Shown here piece by piece: positions 32,245 through 39,317 of a DNA stretch of 39,317 nt. The DNA comes from Acetobacteraceae bacterium (GTDB taxonomy: Bacteria; Pseudomonadota; Alphaproteobacteria; Acetobacterales; Acetobacteraceae). The stretch lies in the NCBI GenBank assembly GCA_025360065.1, contig JANYCX010000033.1:1-39317 (forward strand). The letters run 5' to 3'. The position numbers and the translations under genes are program-made. The notes under the pieces were generated by a model, which was given only the letters and a program-made list of their open reading frames with translations, made no database searches and was not told the origin of the DNA. Every line of letters begins with the position of its first letter. Within the stretch, counting starts at the first letter, position 1.

Positions 32245-34527
32245 ATGACGATGACCTGGTTCCGCCGCTACGCGCTTTTGCTTCCTTTGGCCGGCCTGCT
32301 GGCCGGTGGGGCTGCGTGGTTACTAGGCGCGCCAGACATCGCCACGGCCATTTGGGCGGCCAGCGCCGTTCCCCAGGCAGCACTCGTTGCCGTCGATTTT
32401 GTGCAAACCCTGCGTCGCGGACAGCTGGGCGTTGACCTCATCGCGCTGCTGGCGATCGCGGCGGCGATTGCGCTCGGCGAAAGCCTTACGGCTGCGATTA
32501 TCGCCGTCATGGCCGCCGGCGGCGCAGCGCTGGAGGAATTTGCCGCCGCCCGCGCGCGCCAGGAATTGTCGGCGCTGCTCAACCGCACCCCGCGCGTGGC
32601 CCATCGGCTGATTGGCACCGAACTGAGCGATATCGCGGTCGGCGATGTCGCGCCCGGTGACCGGCTGTTGATCAAACCCGGCGAGGGCATCCCGGTCGAT
32701 GGCGTGGTCGCCACCGCGTCCGCCACCCTCGACGAAGCTGCCCTGACCGGGGAACCGATGCCGGTTACCCGCGCCCAGGGGGGGGCGGTGCGCAGCGGCG
32801 TGGTCAACGCCGGCGGTCCGTTCGAGCTTACCGCGACCGCCACTGCCGAAGGGAGCACCTTCGCCGCCGTGGTGCGGCTGGTACAGTCTGCCGAAGCGGA
32901 ACGCCCGCCGATGGCGCGGCTCGCCGATACCTGGGCGCTCGGCTTTCTGGCCGTTACCGTTGTGGTATCCGGCGCCGCCTGGTGGCTGAGTGGAACACCG
33001 TTGCGCGCGCTTGCGGTGCTGGTGGTGGCAACACCTTGCCCACTCATTCTGGCAGCCCCGGTTGCCTTGATTTGCGGTGTGTCGCGGGCGGCATCGCGCG
33101 GCATTATCGTCAAGGGCGGTGGGGTGCTGGAACGGCTGGCGCGGGCGCGAACGGTGCTGTTCGACAAAACCGGCACCTTGACCAGCGGCACCCCGCTTGT
33201 GACCGGTGTCGAGACGGTTGGCGACCATTCCGCAAACACAATACTGCAATTGGCGGCATCGCTTGACCAGCATTCGCAACATGTCATGGCCGCCGCCATT
33301 GTTGCCGCCGCGCGGGCGAAGGGGCTTGTGCTGTCCGCGCCCGAGGCAGTGGTGGAAATTGACGGTGGCGGCCTGGCAGGAACCGTGGACGGCCACGCAG
33401 TCATCGTGGGCACTGCCAGCCTGTTGCAGGCCCAAGGCGTGCCGCCACCCAGCAGTGGCGCCACGGTGCGCCTGGCGGCGGCGGCGGCATCGGTTTCCTG
33501 GGTCGCAATCGACGGGGTGATCGCCGGCGCGCTGCTGCTGGCCGATACTCTGCGCCCTGAGGTGCCCAGGACGCTGCGCGATCTCCGCCAGGATGGGATC
33601 ACCAGGATGGTGCTGGTCACCGGCGACCGATCGATCAGCGCCGAGGCAATCGGCAGCGCGCTCGGACTCGACGCGGTGTTTGCCGAACGTGACCCTGCCG
33701 GCAAGATTGCCGTCGCCAAGGCCGAGCACAACGCGGCCGTCACAGTGATGATCGGGGATGGCATCAATGACGCCCCGGCGCTGGCCGCGGCCGATGTCGG
33801 GATCGCGATGGGCGCGCGCGGCGCGATGGCAGCCGCCGAGGCCGCCGACATGGTGCTGCTTGTGGACCGGTTCGACCGCGTCGCCGAAGCCCGGATGATC
33901 GCCAAACGCACCCGCTACATCGCATTGCAATCGGTCTTGGTGGGGATGGGGTTGTCGGTGGCGGCAATGGGGTTCGCCGCCGCCGGCTATTTGCCCCCGG
34001 TCGCCGGCGCAATCCTGCAGGAAGCGATTGACGTCGCGGTTATTCTCAACGCGCTGCGCGCGCTTACCGGCACCTCCAGGCCCGCGCAACTGACGGACCG
34101 CGCAGCCCTCGGCAAGCTGCTCGATGAGCATCTGCGGATGCGCGAATTGCTGGAGCGTATGCGCAGTGCCGCCGACCGGATCGGCTCGGGGGAGGTTGGG
34201 TGGGACCCGCTGGCGGCGATCAATGCCGACCTGTCCGGCCAGCTGCTCAGCCATCAGGCAGCCGAGGAGCGCCATGTGTTCCCCGAACTGGCGACCAGAT
34301 TGGGTGGCCGCGATCCGTTGGGGACGCTGCATCAAATCCACACCGAAACCAGCAACCTGATCCGCCGCTTCGCAGCCCTCACCGACGGCGCGCATGATGC
34401 CCCGCCGTCGCCAGCCGAACAGCAGGAGGCCCAGCGTCTGCTTTACGGGCTCGACGCGATCATCGCGCTGCACCTGGCGGCCGAGGAGGCGGTGCTGTCG
34501 GAGGTCGAGGACCTGCCGGCGGCGTGA
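32245..34527 (+). CDS. P1B-type metal-transporting ATPase with C-terminal hemerythrin-like domain (Nia/P1B-5-like)
   Basis: This 760-residue protein pumps metal ions using ATP. It has TGEP (168-171), the membrane metal motif TPC (263-265), the phosphorylated Asp in DKTGT (D307), TGDR (459) and GDGINDAP (504-511). There is no N-terminal metal-binding domain. After the last helices (about 558-608), residues 620-760 form a hemerythrin-like four-helix domain with H629, H670, E674, H677, H699, H743 and E747, able to hold a di-iron centre. TPC plus hemerythrin is the mark of P1B-5 ATPases; Sinorhizobium Nia, the known example, is linked to Ni and Fe. Iron or nickel export is inferred. The gene starts 41 bases after tRNA-Thr. 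Confidence 0.9.
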   Translation: MTMTWFRRYALLLPLAGLLAGGAAWLLGAPDIATAIWAASAVPQAALVAVDFVQTLRRGQLGVDLIALLAIAAAIALGESLTAAIIAVMAAGGAALEEFAAARARQELSALLNRTPRVAHRLIGTELSDIAVGDVAPGDRLLIKPGEGIPVDGVVATASATLDEAALTGEPMPVTRAQGGAVRSGVVNAGGPFELTATATAEGSTFAAVVRLVQSAEAERPPMARLADTWALGFLAVTVVVSGAAWWLSGTPLRALAVLVVATPCPLILAAPVALICGVSRAASRGIIVKGGGVLERLARARTVLFDKTGTLTSGTPLVTGVETVGDHSANTILQLAASLDQHSQHVMAAAIVAAARAKGLVLSAPEAVVEIDGGGLAGTVDGHAVIVGTASLLQAQGVPPPSSGATVRLAAAAASVSWVAIDGVIAGALLLADTLRPEVPRTLRDLRQDGITRMVLVTGDRSISAEAIGSALGLDAVFAERDPAGKIAVAKAEHNAAVTVMIGDGINDAPALAAADVGIAMGARGAMAAAEAADMVLLVDRFDRVAEARMIAKRTRYIALQSVLVGMGLSVAAMGFAAAGYLPPVAGAILQEAIDVAVILNALRALTGTSRPAQLTDRAALGKLLDEHLRMRELLERMRSAADRIGSGEVGWDPLAAINADLSGQLLSHQAAEERHVFPELATRLGGRDPLGTLHQIHTETSNLIRRFAALTDGAHDAPPSPAEQQEAQRLLYGLDAIIALHLAAEEAVLSEVEDLPAA

Positions 34528-34610
34528 TCGGGCAGGTCGATGATCGTGACGCCGGCGCGACATATGCTATGCTTGCCATAATGGATCAGCGAAACCGAAG
34601 GGATATTCCA

Positions 34611-34829
34611 ATGGCAGTCACCCCCCGCAACGATATGGACGCGCTGCTGCGCCATGCCGGCCTGGCCTTGACCCCGACCCAGATCGACCAATTGTATGAA
34701 GGCTGGACGTTGATGGTCCCGCAGCTTGAACGGGTGCGGATGTACGGCCGTGGCCGCGAGGCCGAGCCCGGGCACATCTTCCGCCCCGATGTTTTTGGAA
34801 CTGAAGATCACCAAGCGGGGCAAGTATAA
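34611..34829 (+). CDS. Small AtzG-like protein coupled to an amidase
   Basis: This 72-residue protein has a helical N-terminal part (DALLRHAGLALTPTQIDQLYEGW), then VPQLERVRMYGRGREAEPGHIFRPD. Small subunits of this shape (AtzG-like) pair with amidase-signature enzymes such as AtzE. An AAGGGA lies upstream of the ATG at 34611, which was preferred over an in-frame start at 34524. Its stop shares one base with the amidase start (TAATG), so expression is coupled. Binding to the amidase is inferred from position. Confidence 0.75.
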   Translation: MAVTPRNDMDALLRHAGLALTPTQIDQLYEGWTLMVPQLERVRMYGRGREAEPGHIFRPDVFGTEDHQAGQV

Positions 34830-36250
34830 TGGACACCCCGACCATTGCCCAAGCGTCCAAGCTTTTCGCCGAACACAAGCTGTCGCCGGTGGAACTGACC
34901 CAGGCCTGCATCGACAAAATTGCGGCCCTCGATGGCACGTTGCACGCCTTTATCGCGACCACGCCGGAACGGGCGCTCGCCGATGCGCGCGCGGCCGAAG
35001 CGCGGATCATGGCGGGCAATGCGCGCGGGCCGCTCGACGGCATTCCGATCGCGCACAAGGATATTTACGGCACCAAAGGCATCGCGACGACCGCCCATTC
35101 CAAGCTGCTGCAAGGCTATGTGCCGACCGAGGATGCGATGACCGTGGCCAAGCTGGCCGAGGCCGGCATCACCATGCTGGGCAAACTCGCGACCCATGAA
35201 TTTGCCATGGGCGGGCCGAGCTTCGATCTGCCCTGGCCGCCGGCGCGCAATCCGTGGAACCCCGATCATTTCACCTCCGGGTCGTCCAGCGGCACCGGGG
35301 CCGCGGTTGCCGCCGGCATGATCCTGGGTGGCACCGGGTCCGATACCGGCGGCTCGATCCGCGGGCCGGCAGCCTTGTGCGGGATCGCCGGGATCAAGCC
35401 GACCTACGGGCTGTGTTCACGGGTTGGCATTCAGCCGCTGTCGCAAAGCCTCGACCATGCCGGACCGATGGCGTGGACGGTGCAAGATTGCGCGATCCTG
35501 CTGCAAACCATGGCCGGATACGACCCGGCCGATCCGGCATCCGCCAACCGGCCAGTGCCGGATTTCTCGGCCGGGCTGGGCCGTGACGCCAGGGGAATGA
35601 AAATCGGCGTCGTGCGCCATTGGCACGAAACCGATGCGCCGGTGTCGGACGCGGTGCAGAAAGGCATCGATGGCGCGCTCGCAGTGTGGAAAGCGCAAGG
35701 GGCGGAGATCGTCGATGTGGTGCTGCCGTCGCTGCATGAATTCCAGGCGTGTTGCTCTGTCATCCTGACGTCCGAAGCCTATGCCGTGCATGAGCCGTGG
35801 ATGAAAACCCGCTTCAATGATTACGGCGAACGGTTACGGTTGCGGCTGGCGATGGGCGCGTTGATGACAAGCGCGGACTATGTCCAGGCCCTGCGGCGCC
35901 GGGCGGAGCTGTGCACGATCGTGGCGCAGGCGACCAAGGGGATCGACATCCTGATCACCGCCGGCGCCCAGTCCGAGGCGCCGCTCATCGACGGCATGGC
36001 ATTATGGGTCAATGCCGACAAGCCCGGCTTCACCGCACCGTTCAACGTGCTCGGCTGGCCGGCGATGGCAATCTGTTCCGGCTTCGGCGTCGGCGGACTG
36101 CCAGTGGCGATCCAGATCGTGGCCAAACCGTTCCAGGAAGCAAAACTGTTCCAGGTCGCTGACGCGTTCGAGCAGGCAACCCCGTTCCGCGCCAAACGTC
36201 CTGGCCTGGCATCGATCGCGCCGCCCGCATCGCGCGCACCAGCGGGATGA
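34829..36250 (+). CDS. Amidase-signature family hydrolase, second copy
   Basis: This 473-residue enzyme has the amidase triad: the lysine in PIAHKDIYG, the glycine/serine loop in TSGSSSGTGAAV, and the nucleophile in DTGGSIRGPA. It is only distantly similar to the amidase at 230. The substrate is unknown; the coupled AtzG-like gene points to a two-subunit amide hydrolase (ring-opened ureide or biuret-like substrates are known in that group), but this is inference. It is followed by palindromic repeats. Confidence 0.9.
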   Translation: MDTPTIAQASKLFAEHKLSPVELTQACIDKIAALDGTLHAFIATTPERALADARAAEARIMAGNARGPLDGIPIAHKDIYGTKGIATTAHSKLLQGYVPTEDAMTVAKLAEAGITMLGKLATHEFAMGGPSFDLPWPPARNPWNPDHFTSGSSSGTGAAVAAGMILGGTGSDTGGSIRGPAALCGIAGIKPTYGLCSRVGIQPLSQSLDHAGPMAWTVQDCAILLQTMAGYDPADPASANRPVPDFSAGLGRDARGMKIGVVRHWHETDAPVSDAVQKGIDGALAVWKAQGAEIVDVVLPSLHEFQACCSVILTSEAYAVHEPWMKTRFNDYGERLRLRLAMGALMTSADYVQALRRRAELCTIVAQATKGIDILITAGAQSEAPLIDGMALWVNADKPGFTAPFNVLGWPAMAICSGFGVGGLPVAIQIVAKPFQEAKLFQVADAFEQATPFRAKRPGLASIAPPASRAPAG

Positions 36251-36269
36251 ATGTCAGGCTGCGCACGGC

Positions 36270-36320
36270 CTAGAGCATCATCCGATCGGCTTGCCTATTC
36301 GATCGGATAAAGATGATCGT
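36270..36320. repeat. Alphaproteobacterial intergenic repeat, first unit
   Basis: CTAGAGCATCATCCGATC and GATCGGATAAAGATGATCG form an imperfect palindrome. Together with the next unit this has the layout of the common alphaproteobacterial CTAGAGC-type repeat. Confidence 0.6.
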
Positions 36321-36332
36321 GAAAACAAGACT

Positions 36333-36376
36333 CTAGAGCGTGTCCGCTGATTCAACCTGAACGGATCACGCTCTAG
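36333..36376. repeat. Alphaproteobacterial intergenic repeat, second unit
   Basis: CTAGAGCGTGTCCG and CGGATCACGCTCTAG pair around TGATTCAACCTGAA-type loop sequence. It is a near-perfect hairpin with CTAGAGCGTG ends, well known in alphaproteobacterial genomes. It may also stop transcription between the amidase and the convergent holin-like gene. Confidence 0.7.
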
Positions 36377-36488
36377 GACCGCGCGATGGAGGGCATCGCA
36401 AGGCCGAAGCTTGCGGCGAGCATTGGGCGACGTTTCACCGGAGCACAAACGCCCCACTGCACCAAAGCGGCGAATACGGCGACGGGGT

Positions 36489-37094
36489 TCAACGGGGTTT
36501 TCCTTGGTTTGGAATGGGCATGGAATTGGCCAGCAACAGGCTTTTGCTCGCCGAACCGCTGGAACTGCCGAGCCAGAAATTCGCCACCTGGCTCGCCATC
36601 GCCGCGAGTGTGCCGAGCAGCACATTGGCCAAAGCGGTGGAATTTTCTGGAATGGCGCGGGTCAGCACCACGAACAGCATCCCGCCAAATGCCAGCAGGA
36701 TGATCCCCGACAGCAGCGGTGCGCCCCAGGCCAGGCTGCTATGGCCCTGCGCCAGCGCAACCTCGGTGCCGCGCGCGGACGCAACATCGGCCATGGCGGC
36801 TTTCATCGCGTCAAGCTCGGCCAGGCGCTGCGCATCGGCAGCCCGATTGGTCTCGGCATGGGCGGCGGCGGCGATTTCGGCGAGCTTGATCTGCAATTGC
36901 GCGGCGAGTTCGGATTTGCCCTGGATCGCCAGGATGGCGGCCTCGGCGCCGCCGGGGGCGGCCAGATCACTGCCGGTCACTGCCGCGACTGCGCCTGCAA
37001 CCGAGGCGGCAATTTCGCCGCCGTTGGCACCGAACAAATGCTGGGCAAGTTGCGGGGCAATGCCGAGAATCAGGGGCAGCAGGGATGCGAACAT
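36489..37094 (-). CDS. Phage holin-like membrane protein
   Basis: This 201-residue protein has a hydrophobic N-terminal helix (MFASLLPLILGIAPQLAQHL), an alanine-rich, probably coiled helical middle, and two C-terminal membrane helices (APLLSGIILLAFGGMLFVVL and ANVLLGTLAAMASQVANFWL) followed by GSSSGSASK, a tail common in phage membrane proteins placed next to lysozymes. It directly abuts the endolysin gene (no spacer), supporting a holin role, which is to let the endolysin reach the wall. No sequence motif proves this. Confidence 0.7.
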   Translation of the reverse strand: MFASLLPLILGIAPQLAQHLFGANGGEIAASVAGAVAAVTGSDLAAPGGAEAAILAIQGKSELAAQLQIKLAEIAAAAHAETNRAADAQRLAELDAMKAAMADVASARGTEVALAQGHSSLAWGAPLLSGIILLAFGGMLFVVLTRAIPENSTALANVLLGTLAAMASQVANFWLGSSSGSASKSLLLANSMPIPNQGKPR

Positions 37095-37736
37095 CTAACG
37101 TCCCCCCAACGCGGCCAAAGCGGCGGTGCAGGCGCGCTGGCGGTCGGCCAGCCCGATCAGGCCGCCATTGATCCGCTTTGTGAGGGTGGCAAGGTCCCAA
37201 CCGTCGGCGACCGGGTTCAGCACTTTCCATGCCCAGAACCACGCCGCGCTGGCGGCCGCACCTTCCGGCGTGGTGGCCCAGGCGGCAGTGCGGTCGATCT
37301 GGCAAGCCATGCTGGCGGCGAAGGCGGCGTATTCGCGGCGCCCGGTGATCTGGATCAGCCCAAGGCCGCGAAACCGCCAGCCATCGCCACTTTCCGGCGG
37401 GCCGTTGCCCATGCGGTCGGCGTAGACTTTGTTGGCCAGCGCTTCGGGGGCGTTAACATAGGCGGCGGCGGCGTCCTCGGTCGGAAAGCGCGATGGCCAC
37501 ACTGCGCAAATCCGCGCCGCACTGCGGTAGGTCAGGTTTTCGGCGGTGGCGGTGAAGCCATCACTTTCCACCGCGCATTGGCCGATGAAGCCGGCGATGC
37601 GATAGGCGGTGGTGATGGCGGCGTCGCGCATCGGGCCGGCCAGCGCCGCGGCCCAGGCGGCGGCCTCGGCCGGGCGCAGTTTGGGGGCGGCGGCACGCAA
37701 CGCGGTGGTGATGTCTTGAGTTAGGGTGAATGACAT
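37095..37736 (-). CDS. Glycoside hydrolase family 19 (chitinase-like) endolysin
   Basis: This 213-residue enzyme has the GH19 layout: the catalytic Glu in GQCAVESDGF, then YADRMGNGPPESGDGWRFRG and LGLIQITGRREYAAF. Phage GH19 proteins cleave peptidoglycan during lysis. There is no signal peptide, so release would need the adjacent holin-like protein. The ATG at 37736 has a strong GAAGGAG. No tail, capsid or integrase gene is nearby. Confidence 0.9.
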   Translation of the reverse strand: MSFTLTQDITTALRAAAPKLRPAEAAAWAAALAGPMRDAAITTAYRIAGFIGQCAVESDGFTATAENLTYRSAARICAVWPSRFPTEDAAAAYVNAPEALANKVYADRMGNGPPESGDGWRFRGLGLIQITGRREYAAFAASMACQIDRTAAWATTPEGAAASAAWFWAWKVLNPVADGWDLATLTKRINGGLIGLADRQRACTAALAALGGR

Positions 37737-37967
37737 GCAGGGTGCTCCTTCGCTGGAGAGACCGTGCAATAGGAAAATTTTCGCTGCAACAAAAGTTATT
37801 AAGACTGACGAATATTTCACGCAAAGGAGAGGCGAGCGCCTTCTTTGTTTGAATGTTCCGACCCAAATTATCGTCGGCTTGGGGAAATGTGCCTGGGCAG
37901 TTACCCAAAAGAACACGTTCCTTCCCTGCCTTGCCCTGCTACACTGCACCGCGGAACGAGGTGCCAA

Positions 37968-38948
37968 ATGTACACACAAGGCCTGAACCAGCGCGACGCC
38001 GTGCAATCCGATACCAGCGCACAAGCCCAGCGTTTCCAGGCGCGCATCGATGCCGAGGACCGCATCGAAGCCAATGACTGGATGCCCGACGCCTATCGCC
38101 GCACCCTGATCCGCCAGATCAGCCAGCACGCCCATTCCGAGATTGTCGGCATGTTGCCGGAAGGCAACTGGATTGCCCGTGCGCCGAGCCTCAGGCGCAA
38201 GGCGGCGCTGCTCGCCAAGGTGCAGGACGAGGGGGGGCACGGGCTGTATTTATATGCCGCCGCTGAAACTCTGGGCGTCGCGCGTGAGGATTTGATCGAT
38301 CAGTTGTTGGAAGGCCGGGCGAAATATTCCTCGATCTTTAACTATCCGACTTTGACCTGGGCCGATATCGGCGCGATCGGTTGGCTGGTCGATGGCGCGG
38401 CGATCATGAACCAGATCCCGCTATGTCGGTGTTCCTATGGGCCGTATGCGCGGGCAATGATCCGGGTATGCAAGGAAGAAAGTTTCCACCAGCGCCAGGG
38501 CTACGAGATTATGATCACGCTTGCGAATGGCACGCCGGCGCAGAAGGCGATGGCGCAGGATGCGCTGGATCGCTGGTGGTGGCCGTGCCTGATGATGTTC
38601 GGACCGCCGGATGGCACCTCGCTGCATTCCGATACGTCGATGCAATGGAAAATCAAGCGCTTTTCCAACGATGGGCTGCGGCAGAAATTCGTCGATGCGA
38701 CCGTGCCACAGGCGCAGTTTGTCGGGCTGACCATCCCTGACCCGGCGCTGACCCTCGATGCGGCCACCGGCCATTGGCGCTATGGCGACATCGACTGGGC
38801 GGAATTCAAGCGCGTGGTCGGCGGTGACGGGCCATGCAACCGCGAACGGCTGGCCGCACGCCAGCAAGCCCATCAAGACGGTGCCTGGGTGCGCGACGCC
38901 GCACTGGCATACGCGGAAAAACATGCGCCACGACAGCAGGCGGCATGA
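37968..38948 (+). CDS. paaA: 1,2-phenylacetyl-CoA epoxidase, catalytic subunit PaaA
   Basis: This 326-residue diiron protein is the oxygenase subunit of the phenylacetyl-CoA epoxidase, the first ring attack in aerobic phenylacetate degradation. The ferritin-like metal ligands are in [12 protein letters not shown] and [13 protein letters not shown] (carboxylate and ExxH pattern). Opening MYTQGLN and the YEIMITL segment are typical. It is divergent from the endolysin; the 231 bases between hold both promoters. Its TGA overlaps the paaB start (ATGA). Confidence 0.97.
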   Translation: MYTQGLNQRDAVQSDTSAQAQRFQARIDAEDRIEANDWMPDAYRRTLIRQISQHAHSEIVGMLPEGNWIARAPSLRRKAALLAKVQDEGGHGLYLYAAAETLGVAREDLIDQLLEGRAKYSSIFNYPTLTWADIGAIGWLVDGAAIMNQIPLCRCSYGPYARAMIRVCKEESFHQRQGYEIMITLANGTPAQKAMAQDALDRWWWPCLMMFGPPDGTSLHSDTSMQWKIKRFSNDGLRQKFVDATVPQAQFVGLTIPDPALTLDAATGHWRYGDIDWAEFKRVVGGDGPCNRERLAARQQAHQDGAWVRDAALAYAEKHAPRQQAA

Positions 38949-39232
38949 GCCGCGCCAAGTTCCCGCTGTGGGAGGTTTTCATCCGCAGCCGCAACGGCCT
39001 GTCGCACCGCCATGCCGGATCGGTCCATGCCGCTGACGCCACCATGGCCTTGCAGGCGGCGCGGGATGTTTACACGCGGCGCGGCGAGGGGCTGTCGATC
39101 TGGGTGGTGCCATCGAACGCGATCGTCGCGTCTGACCCTGCTGACAAGGCGATGCTGTTCGAACCCGCCGAAAGCAAGATTTACCGCCACCCGACCTTTT
39201 ACGACATCCCTGACGACGTGGGGCACATGTGA
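38945..39232 (+). CDS. paaB: 1,2-phenylacetyl-CoA epoxidase subunit PaaB
   Basis: This 95-residue protein matches Paa[40 protein letters not shown] and [17 protein letters not shown]. PaaB is a small structural subunit of the epoxidase complex. It overlaps paaA by 4 bases and its stop overlaps a GTG start for paaC. Confidence 0.96.
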   Translation: MSRAKFPLWEVFIRSRNGLSHRHAGSVHAADATMALQAARDVYTRRGEGLSIWVVPSNAIVASDPADKAMLFEPAESKIYRHPTFYDIPDDVGHM

Positions 39233-39317
39233 CGCTTTTCGCATTTGCGGTCCGCCGCGCCGATGACGCGCTGGTGCTGGGCCATCGGCTGTCGGAATGG
39301 ACCGGGCGGGCGCCGTT
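39229..39317 (+). CDS. paaC: 1,2-phenylacetyl-CoA epoxidase subunit PaaC, N-terminus (cut by window edge)
   Basis: From a GTG overlapping the paaB stop (GTGA) the frame reads [20 protein letters not shown] followed by SEWTGRAP and runs off the window. The segment ADDALVLGHRLSEW is the PaaC opening; PaaC is the structural partner of PaaA. Gene order confirms the call. Confidence 0.92.
   Translation, partial: MTLFAFAVRRADDALVLGHRLSEWTGRAP

Noticed and set aside
32323-34563. Long minus-strand frame (746 codons), plus a second at 32268-33911, over the P-type ATPase
   Set aside because: The plus strand holds an unmistakable P-type ATPase with all motifs; the minus frames have none.
32129-36250. 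A tRNA-borne genomic island starting at tRNA-Thr
   Set aside because: No integrase, and no second copy of the tRNA 3' end was seen by eye in the following DNA; adjacency alone is not enough.
36411-37724. A 437-codon plus-strand frame over the lysis genes
   Set aside because: Gly- and Gln-rich shadow of the holin-like and GH19 genes, which have ribosome binding sites and motifs.

Overview
The window looks like chromosomal DNA of a GC-rich alphaproteobacterium, most likely of the Acetobacteraceae / acidophilic Rhodospirillales. The placement rests on gene order and family types: a FYDLN-acid protein divergent from aroA/cmk-rpsA-sppA-ihfB-lapA-pyrF-trpF, the order dnaB-alr-mlaE-mlaF-radA-cvpA-purF-SDR, an IalB-like protein coupled to rlmN, MmcB, PhaB, an alphaproteobacterial intergenic palindrome, and a P1B-5-like ATPase with a hemerythrin tail. 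The species cannot be named from sequence alone.

Layout. 1-4500: a cut ParD-like antitoxin, an amidase-signature enzyme, an FkbM methyltransferase, rlmN with an upstream secreted IalB-like protein, and a FYDLN-acid zinc-ribbon protein. 4636-11919, all on +: an unusual fusion of a degenerate half EPSP synthase with cytidylate kinase, a PEP-CTERM surface protein, then rpsA, sppA, ihfB, lapA, pyrF and trpF (translation, membrane quality control, nucleoid, pyrimidine and tryptophan synthesis). 11916-14713: mmcB, a pterin dehydratase, a small zincin, phaB and an orphan gene. 14758-24047, all on -: SYLF protein, dnaB, alr, mlaE-mlaF, radA, cvpA, purF and a catalytically altered SDR. 24169-26768: two overlapping genes with degenerate EAL-like domains, divergent from a PPP-type phosphatase and the heptose kinase rfaE1. 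28624-31122: a second member of the orphan family and a DegP/Do protease. 31273-34527: a broken alpha/beta hydrolase, tRNA-Thr(UGU) and a P-type ATPase-hemerythrin protein. 34611-36250: a small AtzG-like protein coupled to a second amidase. 36251-39317: alphaproteobacterial repeats, an isolated endolysin/holin-like pair, and the start of a phenylacetyl-CoA epoxidase operon (paaA, paaB, paaC).

Most of the window is housekeeping. The accessory signals that stand out are: (1) the half-EPSPS-Cmk fusion sitting where aroA-cmk normally lies, with the known EPSPS active-site motifs of that half lost; (2) two divergent paralogs of an unrecognised family about 14.5 kb apart, which share a gapless 31/37-base block just after each stop codon and similar sequence before each start; (3) the overlapping degenerate EAL-like pair with a C-terminal cysteine cluster and a three-copy 12-bp tandem repeat in its divergent promoter region; (4) a lysis cassette with no other phage genes; (5) the metal ATPase with a hemerythrin tail next to a tRNA. 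All functional statements come from motif reading; no database search was run.
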